The notes: generated by a model from the letters alone, not told the origin. 64,000 nt of DNA from Bacteroides congonensis (GCF_900130125.1 NZ_FQXY01000007.1:62001-126000), one strand, 5' to 3'; counted from the stretch's first letter, positions 17,118 to 25,770 are shown. Translations and numbers: made by a program.

Positions 17118-18482
17118 TTAATTCGATATAGCAGGCATTACAGTGCCTTTCGAGTACATTCTCTTTTGGTTATATCGCAAATACCAAATACAAATCAACA
17201 ACGAAACCACCGTCGACAAGGGCGGAGCAAAACCCATGAGAAACAACGAGGAACTGTCTATCTGACTAAACCAGTACGACAACGGAATACGGAACAGGAA
17301 GGTTGCTATCAGACTGTGAATCATCGGGAACAATGAGTTTCCCTGTCCGCTGAAGTAAGAATTGATGCAGAACACAAAACTTACAATGATACAGTCGATA
17401 CTATACCCCCGCAAATACTCCGCCGCCATTGCCACTACCGCCGCATCTTTGGAAAAGAATGCGGTAAGCGTCTCCGGCAGTAATTGGGAATACACACAAA
17501 CCGATACACCGAAAACAAGAGCAATCCCAATGCCCGAAGCCAGGCATTTGTTCATGCGCTGTATCAGTCCCGCACCGTAATTCTGCGCCGTCATGGTTGC
17601 CACCGCCGATGATATCGCCATTGGCGGTAGCATTGCAAAGACGATTATTTTTTCCACAACACCCAAAGACGCCGACGCAATAACCCCCATTTGATTGACA
17701 ATGACCGTTATAATCAAGAATGAGACATTGATTAACGCGTCCTGCAATGCAATGGGTGCTCCCAACACCATAATCTTTTTGGATAAGTTCTTGTTAAGCC
17801 GGATATCCTTCCGTGCAAACTCGAAATGGAATCCATGCCGGTATAAGAACCAAAGCGAGATGACAAAACTCACTCCCTGTGCCGTTATGGTAGCCAATGC
17901 AGCTCCCGTAGCCCCCAAATGGAAATAGCCGACCAAGATAAAGTCGAGGACAATATTAATCACACACGCCAGTCCTACAAAATAAAGCGGCGTTTTAGAG
18001 TCGCCCAGTCCACGCAGGATACCACACACTACGTTATACCCAATAATGAATAAAATACCTGCCGAACATACCAGAATATAACTTTTCGTATCAGCCATTG
18101 CTTCCGCAGGCGTATGCATCAGTTCGGCTATCTGCCCGTGAAACACGACCATGACCAAAGTCAGCAAAACACCTACGATTGAAAACAGCCATACGGAAGA
18201 ACCGATTGTAGACGCCACTTTCCTATTATCCTTTGCTCCGGTAGCAATAGCAATCAATACGGTTGTCCCCGTCGTAATACCAAGGATGATACCTGTAATC
18301 GTCTGCATCACCTGGCTGCCGATAGCCACAGCCGCCACACTGGCAGAATCATCATATTGCCCCACTACAAACAAGTCCGCCCCGCCATAAAGTGCCTGAA
18401 GTACATTGGCAATAAGGAAAGGTACTGCAAATTGCAGCAATACTTTCGGAACGCTCCCTTGTGTCAAATTCAACTCTTTCAT
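17118..18482 (-). CDS. MATE family efflux transporter
   Basis: A 454-residue polytopic inner-membrane protein with about 12 hydrophobic helices in two homologous halves. Family marks are the start KELNLTQGSVPKVLLQFAVPF, DLFVVGQYDDSASVAAVA and GILRGLGDSKTPLYF in the first half and VEKIIVFAMLPPMAISSAVATMTAQNYGAG in the second. MATE pumps export drugs, cations or metabolites in exchange for Na+ or H+. It is downstream of the Gdx-type exporter gene but separated from it by a strong terminator. Confidence 0.92.
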   Translation of the reverse strand: MKELNLTQGSVPKVLLQFAVPFLIANVLQALYGGADLFVVGQYDDSASVAAVAIGSQVMQTITGIILGITTGTTVLIAIATGAKDNRKVASTIGSSVWLFSIVGVLLTLVMVVFHGQIAELMHTPAEAMADTKSYILVCSAGILFIIGYNVVCGILRGLGDSKTPLYFVGLACVINIVLDFILVGYFHLGATGAALATITAQGVSFVISLWFLYRHGFHFEFARKDIRLNKNLSKKIMVLGAPIALQDALINVSFLIITVIVNQMGVIASASLGVVEKIIVFAMLPPMAISSAVATMTAQNYGAGLIQRMNKCLASGIGIALVFGVSVCVYSQLLPETLTAFFSKDAAVVAMAAEYLRGYSIDCIIVSFVFCINSYFSGQGNSLFPMIHSLIATFLFRIPLSYWFSQIDSSSLFLMGFAPPLSTVVSLLICIWYLRYNQKRMYSKGTVMPAISN

Positions 18483-18524
18483 AGTTTCTTCGATACTTTA
18501 CCTCTTATCTTAAATTGTTACAAT

Positions 18525-18583
18525 AAAAAAATAGTGCCGGACAAGCGAATGATTTGCACCATTCATCTTATCCAGCACTATAA
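18525..18583 (-). terminator. Intrinsic terminator between the SMR and MATE genes
   Basis: On the minus strand a 15-bp stem (ATAGTGCTGGATAAG with CTTGTCCGGCACTAT, two G-U pairs) is followed by TTTTTTA. It would end the SMR exporter transcript. Because it sits in the leader of the MATE gene it could also act as an attenuator, but no riboswitch consensus was recognised upstream of it. Confidence 0.8.
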
Positions 18584-18712
18584 TTATCTATTATAGCACC
18601 CTCCGATGAGGATTTTTATGCCTGTCCCTATTTTCGGGCTGCAAATATGGGCTTTGTTTTCATAACTACCAAATTATAGCTGTACTTTATTTTTTCAGGA
18701 TACAATCGGGTA

Positions 18713-19039
18713 TCAATGTGATACCAATTTCAACCCGATAATGGAGCAAATCAGTGTGAAGATAAAGAACAACCGTCCCACACTTGCAGGTTCTTTAAAG
18801 AAGAAAATGCCGATTAATACCGTGCCTGCCGCACCGATGCCTGTCCATATCACATAAGCCGTACCGACCGGCAACGTCTTGGTCACCTTTATCAGAAGCA
18901 GCATACTCACGCATAAGGATACCAAGAGTACGAATGACCACACATATTTCTCCATTCCGAATACCCTGTTTATCTTTCCCAGACAGAAAGTAAACACCAG
19001 CTCAAGGCAACCTGCCAAAATCAAAAGAATCCAATTCAT
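18713..19039 (-). CDS. Small multidrug resistance protein, Gdx (guanidinium exporter) type
   Basis: A 108-residue four-helix membrane protein. The Gdx subtype signature is visible: helix 1 with Glu13 in LILAGCLELVF, and GTAYVIWTGIGAAGTVLIG in helix 3. Gdx proteins function as dimers that exchange guanidinium for protons, unlike the polyaromatic drug exporters of the EmrE subtype. The ATG at 19039 (MNWILL) is chosen; nine more in-frame residues upstream are not family-like. Two operator-like repeats lie between it and the Crp/Fnr regulator gene. Confidence 0.88.
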   Translation of the reverse strand: MNWILLILAGCLELVFTFCLGKINRVFGMEKYVWSFVLLVSLCVSMLLLIKVTKTLPVGTAYVIWTGIGAAGTVLIGIFFFKEPASVGRLFFIFTLICSIIGLKLVSH

Positions 19040-19085
19040 AACATCTTTTTTATTTGCAAAGGTCATGAATTTCCGGCAGCCTCTA

Positions 19086-19124
19086 TTTTACATTTGTAAA
19101 AAAGGGATTTTACATTTGATAAAA
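19086..19124. promoter_or_regulatory. Paired TTTTACATTTG operator candidates
   Basis: TTTTACATTTG occurs at 19086-19096 and 19108-19118, 22 bases apart. The first extends to the palindrome TTTTAC-ATTT-GTAAAA, the shape of a Crp/Fnr-family operator; the second continues GATAAAA. They lie in the leader of the SMR exporter gene, right behind the Crp/Fnr gene, and are a plausible target for that regulator. Confidence 0.5.
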
Positions 19125-19126
19125 AA

Positions 19127-19696
19127 TCATCTTATCTTCGCCCTGATTCTGCTTAGGCTAACTTGGGAGATTCCTAAATAGGAAGAAATAATTCCTAATG
19201 GTACACGTTGAAGTATGTCCGGGTAATCAGCAATCAAATCCTGATACCGTTCCAATGAGGTCTTGAACTGCCGCGATATAAAGAGTTGTTCTGATTTGAT
19301 GCACTCCCTTTCGGCAAACTTCCGTCCCCAGTTGGCTATATGTATGTCTGCCAGATAGAGGTCGTGCAGTTTATCGACACTCAATTCATACAGCACACTG
19401 TCTTCCAGTAGTTCTATATTCTCATATCCCGCCTGATTATTATAAAGGGTCTGCAAAGGAAAAATAGCGTCGCCCTCTTTTCCGAACCAGAATGTCACTT
19501 TCTTGTCCGATTTATAGGTATATGCATGCAACATTCCTTTTTTCATCAGATAGAACTTGGAACTTTTACGGTTTGCCAGAAACAGATGAAAACCTTTAGG
19601 ATAGGTTACTTCCGTTGCTTTATTCAACAGGGCTTCCTTGGATGCAAGCGGCAGTTTGTAGATATTATCAATGATGTCATAAATGTCTATATCCAT
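19127..19696 (-). CDS. Crp/Fnr family transcriptional regulator
   Basis: A 189-residue regulator with an N-terminal cyclic-nucleotide-binding-like beta domain (about 20-120, KFYLMKKGMLHAYTYKSDKKVTFWFG) and a C-terminal winged helix ending QRVPLGIISSYLGISQVSLSRIRAKIR. No FNR-type cysteine cluster is present, so an iron-sulfur oxygen sensor is unlikely. It precedes the Gdx-type exporter gene by 87 bases on the same strand and probably controls it. Confidence 0.88.
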   Translation of the reverse strand: MDIDIYDIIDNIYKLPLASKEALLNKATEVTYPKGFHLFLANRKSSKFYLMKKGMLHAYTYKSDKKVTFWFGKEGDAIFPLQTLYNNQAGYENIELLEDSVLYELSVDKLHDLYLADIHIANWGRKFAERECIKSEQLFISRQFKTSLERYQDLIADYPDILQRVPLGIISSYLGISQVSLSRIRAKIR

Positions 19697-19784
19697 AGGT
19701 TCTTTATTTCGATGCGTTTTTTAGATAACGTAGGCTGCGAAAATAATCACTTTAAATTGATATACAATAACTTTATCCGTTTTT

Positions 19785-21338
19785 CTATTTCCGGAAACGG
19801 AAGAAAGCAGGCAGGCGGTCGGGATTCAACGTGTAGCGGGCATGTTCTTTCAAAAACGGTTCGGAATTCATCACTGCACAAGAATGGGGCACTGCCGACA
19901 TCATTTCCCAATCTTTCTGCGAGTTGCCGACAATCAATACTTGCTCCAGAGGGAAAGCTAAAACTTTACATATATGGAGCACTCCTTTCTTTTTGCCGGC
20001 TTCTTTATGTACAACTGTGATAAGGGGTGGTTTATAAAATACCTGATAAGGTTTTGCTTTTAACTGGGAAAGAATGTTCTCCCTCTGTTCTTTCTCATAA
20101 ACCAGCATGCTATACTTATAGACTTGGCCTTCATAGCTATACGCCGTTATCTTTGCGGATTCCCCGTTTACATCCGGTAGTAATTCAACCGGTAAACATC
20201 GGTTCTGCCCGTCATACAACAATAATCCACCGTCTGCAAATGCTCCACCTTTGAACAGGCTAAAAAGAGTCTTTCCTAATTTTCTCCGTGCCTGTTCCAT
20301 AGATAAAGAAGTAGCCAGATATAATGGGACAGATTGCGCCATATATCGTAAGGTATTAGCATAACTTTCCGGGACTTTCCCTTGTACATCGGTCAATGTT
20401 CCGTCCACATCAAAAAAAACGGCAGTAATCAAGGACTTATCCGGTATCCGCCAAAATGTACCTTTGCCCAGTATGTCATGCAAAGGATGATTAGTCAAAT
20501 TACTGAAAGCAATGTAACAATCACAAACTTTCCTCTGACAAGGAAGCGAGGTATCCAACTTTTGATTCTGACCCGTTTTTTGACTCTGATAAAGATTGCC
20601 TATCTTCACCTTACTTCTAGGACAGGCAAAGATATCCCCTTTCCAGTCAATGAAACAAGCACTTCTTCCCCCTGAACAATTCTCCCATTGAGCCGGAGCG
20701 TTTCGCAAATCATACTTGAAAAGATTATCCAATTGAGTGAAAAAACGAATATCTTCATCGCTCAACGGGGACTTTAGTCCCTGCATGGCATTAATAAACA
20801 GATAAATATCCGGCATGAGAGCATCTCGCAAATCAGCAAGTGTATTTTTTACCGACGGATTGCCGACAGCTCCGGCACAGACTTGTATTGCTGCATTATG
20901 GAGCGTATGAAGTTGCCGGACAAATTTCTCTACCGAAGTCATTTCCGGGTGAAAGCTAGCCCAAATCTTTATCTTACCTCTCAATGCCGGAGTTGCCCGG
21001 AGTTCATCCAGCCATTCGTCGGCAGGAAAAGAAAGATTAGTCTGACAGGAAATTCCGGCAACTTGCGGCAATGCCGCAAGCTGCATTATTCCTTCCCTGT
21101 AATACCGATGTATGAGTGCTTCCCCATAGGGAATGATAAATAGTTGCAAAGACTCTCCTTTCCATTGCTCAATAGCGGTAATAAATCGGTTCCATGCCTG
21201 TTTGTCCTGCGTCGTAGATGTAGGATGAGACTTCTTGCCGAAGGGACAATAAGAACAAGTGTAATTACAACTATTCAATTTGCCCCGATAGTAAATACGT
21301 CGGACGGAAAGTAACGAGCCTTCATTTTCCATTGTCAT
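19785..21338 (-). CDS. STM4011 family radical SAM protein with C-terminal HAD domain
   Basis: A 517-residue two-domain enzyme. The N-terminal radical SAM domain has the cluster motif C24-x3-C28-x2-C31 (CNYTCSYC), and a second cysteine group (C221, C228, C239, C267, C272, C274) that could bind an auxiliary cluster. From about residue 303 a HAD phosphatase-like domain follows, with DVDGTLTD (Asp310, Asp312) and a late VGNSQKDWEMM block carrying the motif IV aspartate. The HAD half resembles Cof/sucrose-phosphatase-like enzymes. It is the last gene of the five-gene operon, 27 bases after the second radical SAM gene. Substrate unknown. Confidence 0.85.
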   Translation of the reverse strand: MTMENEGSLLSVRRIYYRGKLNSCNYTCSYCPFGKKSHPTSTTQDKQAWNRFITAIEQWKGESLQLFIIPYGEALIHRYYREGIMQLAALPQVAGISCQTNLSFPADEWLDELRATPALRGKIKIWASFHPEMTSVEKFVRQLHTLHNAAIQVCAGAVGNPSVKNTLADLRDALMPDIYLFINAMQGLKSPLSDEDIRFFTQLDNLFKYDLRNAPAQWENCSGGRSACFIDWKGDIFACPRSKVKIGNLYQSQKTGQNQKLDTSLPCQRKVCDCYIAFSNLTNHPLHDILGKGTFWRIPDKSLITAVFFDVDGTLTDVQGKVPESYANTLRYMAQSVPLYLATSLSMEQARRKLGKTLFSLFKGGAFADGGLLLYDGQNRCLPVELLPDVNGESAKITAYSYEGQVYKYSMLVYEKEQRENILSQLKAKPYQVFYKPPLITVVHKEAGKKKGVLHICKVLAFPLEQVLIVGNSQKDWEMMSAVPHSCAVMNSEPFLKEHARYTLNPDRLPAFFRFRK

Positions 21339-21365
21339 TTCATTCTAATTTCACTCAATTTTCAT

Positions 21366-22640
21366 TCAGTAAGAATAAGTCTCCATTAGTTGTCTGATTC
21401 CCAAGGGGATAAATAACTGACCGATATAATCGGAATAACCCAGTCCTTCGGAAGTCAGCCGGATACATTCGGGAGTTTCCTCTATCCAGTGCTGTTCCGC
21501 CAGTTCGCGAAATAACGGAATCCTGTCAAGCGATTCTCCAAAACGCCGGGTATATTCAGCTTTGTCAATCCCCGTATAATACATCAGATTCTTGATGATA
21601 AAACGCTGCTGTTGTTCTTTTGCGGAAAGGATAAATCCGTTCTGGGCTACGGTGAAGTCAGTGGTTGCCATATATTCGTCTATCTCGCGGGCAATGCATT
21701 GCTGACAGACAGTATATCGGGTGGCATAGTGTAAATCACCCAAATAGCTGCGTCCGCCCGACCCGCACGAAAGCATTACTTCGTCGCCACATGAGACTTC
21801 CGCGTCAGTGGACGGATGATGAATAAAACGCCGCATGGATGTTTGCAGAAAGCCTTTTGCTTGCAATAACTCGCAGGCAGCGCGATACATTCGGAAACAA
21901 ACATCATCCGGTTCCCGTTCGGTAATACCCGTACCTTGACGCACATATAGCGGATAAATAAACAGTTCGTTCGGCTGGAACCGGAGCGCTTTTTCCAATG
22001 AATAGAGGAAACTTTCGACAGTTTGTCCTTTGATTCCATAAATCAGGTCAATATTAAAATATGGAAAGTCCATTTTCTGAATAGCGTTAAGCGCCTGGCA
22101 GATAGAATCCTGTCGGGGACGTCTTTTCAAAGCTATCAGTTCTTTATCCTGGAAACTTTGTATACCAATACTTACACGAGCTACGCCTGCCTGTTTTAAT
22201 AAATTCAAACGAGCCGTATCAGCATATTCGGGTGACGTTTCTATAGAAGTGAAAGCATTGGACAGATACACGCCAAATAATGCGGCAGTATCCAAAAGAA
22301 ACTCCAGTTGGGGAACAGTGAGAAGTAATGGCGTACCACCACCGATAGCAAAACTGTCAAATGCCAGTCCGGCAGTGAGTGGCGCCAATTGTTGTGCCTG
22401 CCTACGAAGCGTATTCAAATAAGCCGTGATATATTCCCCACGATTCGTTTGCAGAGAAAACAGATTGCAGTAGCCACATTTATGACTGCAAAAAGGAATA
22501 TGAAAATAAAGAGAAGCATTTCTCCCTTTCACTTGTTCCAGATAAGGAAGCAGCGAAACCGGAGACGAAAAAGGACGATAAGCAGTTTTATGTGGATAGC
22601 TATACATATAATCTACATATCGTGATAACGGTTGATTCAT
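21366..22640 (-). CDS. STM4012 family radical SAM protein
   Basis: A 424-residue radical SAM enzyme of the HemN/HemW-like group, with FHIPFCSHKCGYCNL holding C51, C55 and C58, then SIETSPEYADTARL and VARVSIGIQSFQDKEL as in coproporphyrinogen-oxidase-like proteins. It should cleave S-adenosylmethionine to start radical chemistry; the HemN function itself is not implied, since family members in this cluster are distinct. The start MNQPLSRY at 22640 overlaps the stop of the upstream hydrolase gene by 4 bases (ATGA), giving tight coupling; a longer frame to 22700 would run through that gene. Confidence 0.85.
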   Translation of the reverse strand: MNQPLSRYVDYMYSYPHKTAYRPFSSPVSLLPYLEQVKGRNASLYFHIPFCSHKCGYCNLFSLQTNRGEYITAYLNTLRRQAQQLAPLTAGLAFDSFAIGGGTPLLLTVPQLEFLLDTAALFGVYLSNAFTSIETSPEYADTARLNLLKQAGVARVSIGIQSFQDKELIALKRRPRQDSICQALNAIQKMDFPYFNIDLIYGIKGQTVESFLYSLEKALRFQPNELFIYPLYVRQGTGITEREPDDVCFRMYRAACELLQAKGFLQTSMRRFIHHPSTDAEVSCGDEVMLSCGSGGRSYLGDLHYATRYTVCQQCIAREIDEYMATTDFTVAQNGFILSAKEQQQRFIIKNLMYYTGIDKAEYTRRFGESLDRIPLFRELAEQHWIEETPECIRLTSEGLGYSDYIGQLFIPLGIRQLMETYSY

Positions 22641-23491
22641 TTTTTCGGTAAGATAAAGTGTTTGTAAGGGACTGTGTAAACTGTTTCGTGGGAGATACAA
22701 TGATATTCATATCCATCCTCGCCATAACAAGTACCGTGGTCGGAAAGGGCAATCGCCAACGTATCAGCCCGCTTCTGAAAAGCTTCAAACAAACGGGGCA
22801 ACTGGCCGTCTATATATTGCAGCGCAGCGGCATGCGATTCTTTGTCATCCTTCACTTTACCGTTCACATAATGACAGTTCGGGTAATGGATGGCAGAGAA
22901 GTTGATATACATAAAAATCCGTTTGTCCGCAGGATAGTTTTCAAGTTTCCTGAGCGCAAAGTCTATCTGAGTTTCCGTACTGTCAATGGCAGTGCAGCCA
23001 AAGGTAGGCAACCAATAACTTTTTGTAAAATAGCCGGGGAATACACGTCCCATCTCATTGCGTTTACTAAAGAAATTCACACCGCCTATGCAAATCGTTT
23101 CATATCCGGTATTGGCAAGGCTCTGCACAAATGTAGCTTCCGTAAAGGGGTAGCTTCCTTTGGGCGGGATACGTCCTGTCCCTGCCTGCACAGGGAAAAA
23201 CAACCATTTACGGCTTCGCAGCAAATGAGGTTCCGCCGGAGAAGGCAGAAACCCGGCAAAGATGGCAAAGTGGGATGGATACGTGAAATTTCCCGGAGCG
23301 TGCCGCTTTTCCCATTCTCCGCCGTGACTGTTCAGCACAGGCGTTCGTCCGGCAGCTTCTTCTTCCTTACTGACATCATAGCGTAAAGTATCAAAGCAAA
23401 GCATCAGTATATCATGAGTACCCACCACCTGATTCATATCCAAATCCGGATATTGATTCTGTTCTCCAGCCGGTAGTTCATCTATTTGCAT
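22637..23491 (-). CDS. STM4013/SEN3800 family hydrolase (alkaline phosphatase/sulfatase fold)
   Basis: A 284-residue protein of the alkaline phosphatase superfamily. Metal and nucleophile positions are visible: Asp34 in CFDTLRYD, a likely Thr70 nucleophile in NFTYPSHFA, and Asp251-His252 with His264 in SDHGTCYGEDGYEYH. It lacks the C/S-x-P-x-R sequence that becomes formylglycine, so it is not a classical sulfatase; phosphodiesterase or phosphotransfer activity is more likely. No signal peptide is seen, so it acts in the cytoplasm. It overlaps the ATP-grasp gene by 14 bases and the radical SAM gene by 4. Confidence 0.85.
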   Translation of the reverse strand: MQIDELPAGEQNQYPDLDMNQVVGTHDILMLCFDTLRYDVSKEEEAAGRTPVLNSHGGEWEKRHAPGNFTYPSHFAIFAGFLPSPAEPHLLRSRKWLFFPVQAGTGRIPPKGSYPFTEATFVQSLANTGYETICIGGVNFFSKRNEMGRVFPGYFTKSYWLPTFGCTAIDSTETQIDFALRKLENYPADKRIFMYINFSAIHYPNCHYVNGKVKDDKESHAAALQYIDGQLPRLFEAFQKRADTLAIALSDHGTCYGEDGYEYHCISHETVYTVPYKHFILPKK

Positions 23492-24488
23492 GATTATAGT
23501 TCTTTTTTATAGTTCTTATTTGTTGGGCATATATAGAATTATGGTCAAACATATCCTGGTAAACATGATCGCCTTGCCCGTTGACTTCTATTATATAAGG
23601 TGTATCTGTTCCTCTTTCTATCAGTACGTCTACTCCGGCATATTGCAAATCCAACGTTTGGACGGCTTCCCGGCACTGATAAAAGACCTGTTGTCGCACT
23701 TCTTCCGATAAGGACAATTCGCTCCACAGACGTGCGTTGTTGTTCAGATGCAGATTGGTAATGCTTCCTTTACTGCATCTCACTACTATATAATCTATTT
23801 CAGCTTCCCGGCACACTACCCGAAGGTCATAATTCTCTCCCTGCAACTGTTCTTTAGGAATCCATTCTTCCAATATGGCTTCCGTTTGTATCACAGCTTC
23901 CGCCAACGGGACAATCTCTTTTTCCGTACTCAAACGATGAATCCGTTTGGTATTATGAATCACTCCGTCCACTTGTTGCAGCGTAGTATAAACCACCCAT
24001 TTCTTCCGGCCGGGCTGATAGCGGACAGCCATAATGCCACCCGCTCCCGAACCATAACGGGGTTTCAGAAAACATCCCCTGCTACAACCGGCTAGAAGTT
24101 GCCGCAATTCATCGAAAGACTGTGGAGAAGGTAACATCGGAGTCACTTTCAGTCCCCTATCCGATAGTACCCGTTTGGTTTCCCGCTTATCGAGAGCACG
24201 CAATAATGCATGGGGAGTATTCAAAAAATGCACATCACCAGATAGTCTTATCCCACCCAAACGTCTTAATGTCTCCTTATATTCCTGATTTGACAAAGCA
24301 TATTTCAGAAAATCAGTTTCACTGCTTACCCAAGGCTCCAGTTTGATAACTGCCTGCCGCAGCAACGGCAAGCAGTTAAAAAGTTCTTCGTAAGTCATAA
24401 AACGAATCTCTGTCTGCAAGTGTCTGCCTGCTTCGACAAAGTATTCGATACGTTTGGACAGAGAGTTGCTGACAACGATTATCTGCAT
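23478..24488 (-). CDS. STM4014 family protein, ATP-grasp fold
   Basis: A 336-residue protein whose C-terminal two thirds has ATP-grasp features: the ATP lysine loop in GCFLKPRYGSGAGG (near residue 155), a central YDLRVVCR, and the magnesium-binding end DVLIERGTDTPYIIEVNGQGD (near 295-315) with the Asp/Glu/Asn ligands. ATP-grasp ligases join a carboxylate to an amine, thiol or hydroxyl through an acyl phosphate. The family is named from Salmonella STM4014 and has no known substrate. The gene begins 5 bases after the WGR/LRR gene and overlaps the hydrolase gene. Confidence 0.85.
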   Translation of the reverse strand: MQIIVVSNSLSKRIEYFVEAGRHLQTEIRFMTYEELFNCLPLLRQAVIKLEPWVSSETDFLKYALSNQEYKETLRRLGGIRLSGDVHFLNTPHALLRALDKRETKRVLSDRGLKVTPMLPSPQSFDELRQLLAGCSRGCFLKPRYGSGAGGIMAVRYQPGRKKWVVYTTLQQVDGVIHNTKRIHRLSTEKEIVPLAEAVIQTEAILEEWIPKEQLQGENYDLRVVCREAEIDYIVVRCSKGSITNLHLNNNARLWSELSLSEEVRQQVFYQCREAVQTLDLQYAGVDVLIERGTDTPYIIEVNGQGDHVYQDMFDHNSIYAQQIRTIKKNYNHANR

Positions 24489-24493
24489 TCCCC

Positions 24494-25567
24494 TTACTCT
24501 GTAATCATCGGGTAATAGTATACTTCATCATCATCCTCGTCCGCATCCTGAGTATCGGAAACATCTATCTTCATAGGAAGAGCCTGCAATTTCTTCTTCA
24601 TGTCCTTACTCAGGTAATTATAGCTCATATCAATAAATTTCAGATGAGAAATCTTATCCAAATTATCCAGTAAGAGTTGAGCGCCTTCATCTTTAAGAGT
24701 GCCGGCAGAAATATCCATGGTTTCCAATTGGGGAAGAATATCCGATTGCAGGAACATCTCTACAATATTGTCCTGTTCTTCGGAGTTGACAAGTCCCAAA
24801 TAAGTTAGTTTAGGGAAACGTTCTTTGGAGAATAACGGGCGGAATATCTCTATATCGCCTTCGAATCCATAATCTTCGACACCTACATACAGAATCAACT
24901 TTTCCAGATTAGGAAAATCGGAAGCTATAATATCTTCCACGACTTCGGTAGGAAGACCGCCGCTGATAATTTCCAGTGAACGCAATTCCGGACGTGAGGT
25001 CTGTCCCAGGCGCAGGTTATTCGTTCCTTTTATCTTCAAGTCCTTCAATTTGGGCATGGCATCGAGCAACGGACTAAGGTCTGTCTGCTCAATCCAGGAA
25101 ACCTCCTGTTCTTCCTGTTCAATATCCCCCCAAAACAGTCCTTCTATTTGCGCAAACTTATCTTTATGTTCGAGCATTCCTTCCAGTAATTCCGAGCAAT
25201 CCTCACACTCGTAATTCCAGCAACCGATAGTAATCTGTTTATAGTCAGACAGGTGCTTGTCTTTCAAAATCTTATCCAAGAGATTAACACCATTATCATA
25301 TTCATCGTAGCTTAGCGCAAATTTCTTAGCTTCCACCTTCATTTCGCGTGCTGTTTCTTCCGCTGTCTCCACATAACCTTTCTTTGTCTTTTCAGCTATC
25401 AGCTTATTGGCAGCTTTTTCGGCTTCTTCGGTAGTTGCGAAGTTCTTCACTTGTGTTTGTCCGTCAGTTCCCAGTTTACCATAATTTACAGTAACGTCTG
25501 TCCCGACTACATCTATACTCCAAAATTTCTGCGACTTAAAGTCTTGAAATACGAATACTCTCTTCAT
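24494..25567 (-). CDS. STM4015 family protein: WGR domain plus leucine-rich repeats
   Basis: A 357-residue protein with no signal peptide. Residues 1-75 are a WGR domain (QKFWSIDVVGTDVTVNYGKLG), named for PARP-type and bacterial WGR proteins; the rest, about 110-335, is a ribonuclease-inhibitor-like leucine-rich repeat region (LRSLEIISGG, LPQLETMDIS, LKFIDMSYN). It ends in a strongly acidic, tyrosine-rich tail (DADEDDDEVYYYP). It is the first gene of the operon, so it may be the scaffold or target of the four enzymes that follow. The ATG at 25567 is preferred; the frame runs 25 residues further upstream without family resemblance. Confidence 0.82.
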   Translation of the reverse strand: MKRVFVFQDFKSQKFWSIDVVGTDVTVNYGKLGTDGQTQVKNFATTEEAEKAANKLIAEKTKKGYVETAEETAREMKVEAKKFALSYDEYDNGVNLLDKILKDKHLSDYKQITIGCWNYECEDCSELLEGMLEHKDKFAQIEGLFWGDIEQEEQEVSWIEQTDLSPLLDAMPKLKDLKIKGTNNLRLGQTSRPELRSLEIISGGLPTEVVEDIIASDFPNLEKLILYVGVEDYGFEGDIEIFRPLFSKERFPKLTYLGLVNSEEQDNIVEMFLQSDILPQLETMDISAGTLKDEGAQLLLDNLDKISHLKFIDMSYNYLSKDMKKKLQALPMKIDVSDTQDADEDDDEVYYYPMITE

Positions 25568-25629
25568 AATACAGTTTTTAATGGTTGATATTTGCACGTT
25601 CAGTTTTGAACCTGCATAAACAATGTCTG

Positions 25630-25659
25630 CAAAAATAGCCATTTTATGTTATGTACAAA
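25630..25659 (-). promoter_or_regulatory. Candidate promoter of the STM4011-STM4015 operon
   Basis: On the minus strand TATTTTTG (25637-25630) fits the -7 consensus TAnnTTTG, with TTTG at 25659-25656 as -33 and 18 bases between. It lies 63 bases from the start of the WGR/LRR gene, the first gene of the operon. Confidence 0.5.
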
Positions 25660-25715
25660 GAAATCGCATGCTAAACTTTCATGTAATTCAGGAAGAATCT
25701 ATTCACAATTATACA

Positions 25716-25746
25716 ACAAGGGCTGCCCTTGGAAAGAGCAGCCCCC
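25716..25746 (-). terminator. Hairpin after the first OmpA gene
   Basis: Read on the minus strand GGGCTGC pairs with GCAGCCC around an 11-base loop, followed by TTGTTGT. It lies 25 bases after the OmpA stop and separates it from the STM operon. The T tract is weak. Confidence 0.55.
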
Positions 25747-25770
25747 ATTATTCTATCTTAATATATCTAC

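Noticed and set aside
18525..18640. Guanidine or other riboswitch in front of the MATE gene
   Set aside because: Apart from a terminator-like hairpin no conserved riboswitch motif was recognised; the hairpin is explained as the end of the SMR gene transcript.
21366..22640. Coproporphyrinogen dehydrogenase HemN
   Set aside because: The radical SAM core is HemN-like, but the operon is not a haem operon and the protein belongs to the STM4012 family.
22637..23491. Classical sulfatase
   Set aside because: The C/S-x-P-x-R formylglycine motif is missing and a threonine stands at the nucleophile position, so the sulfatase label would be misleading.
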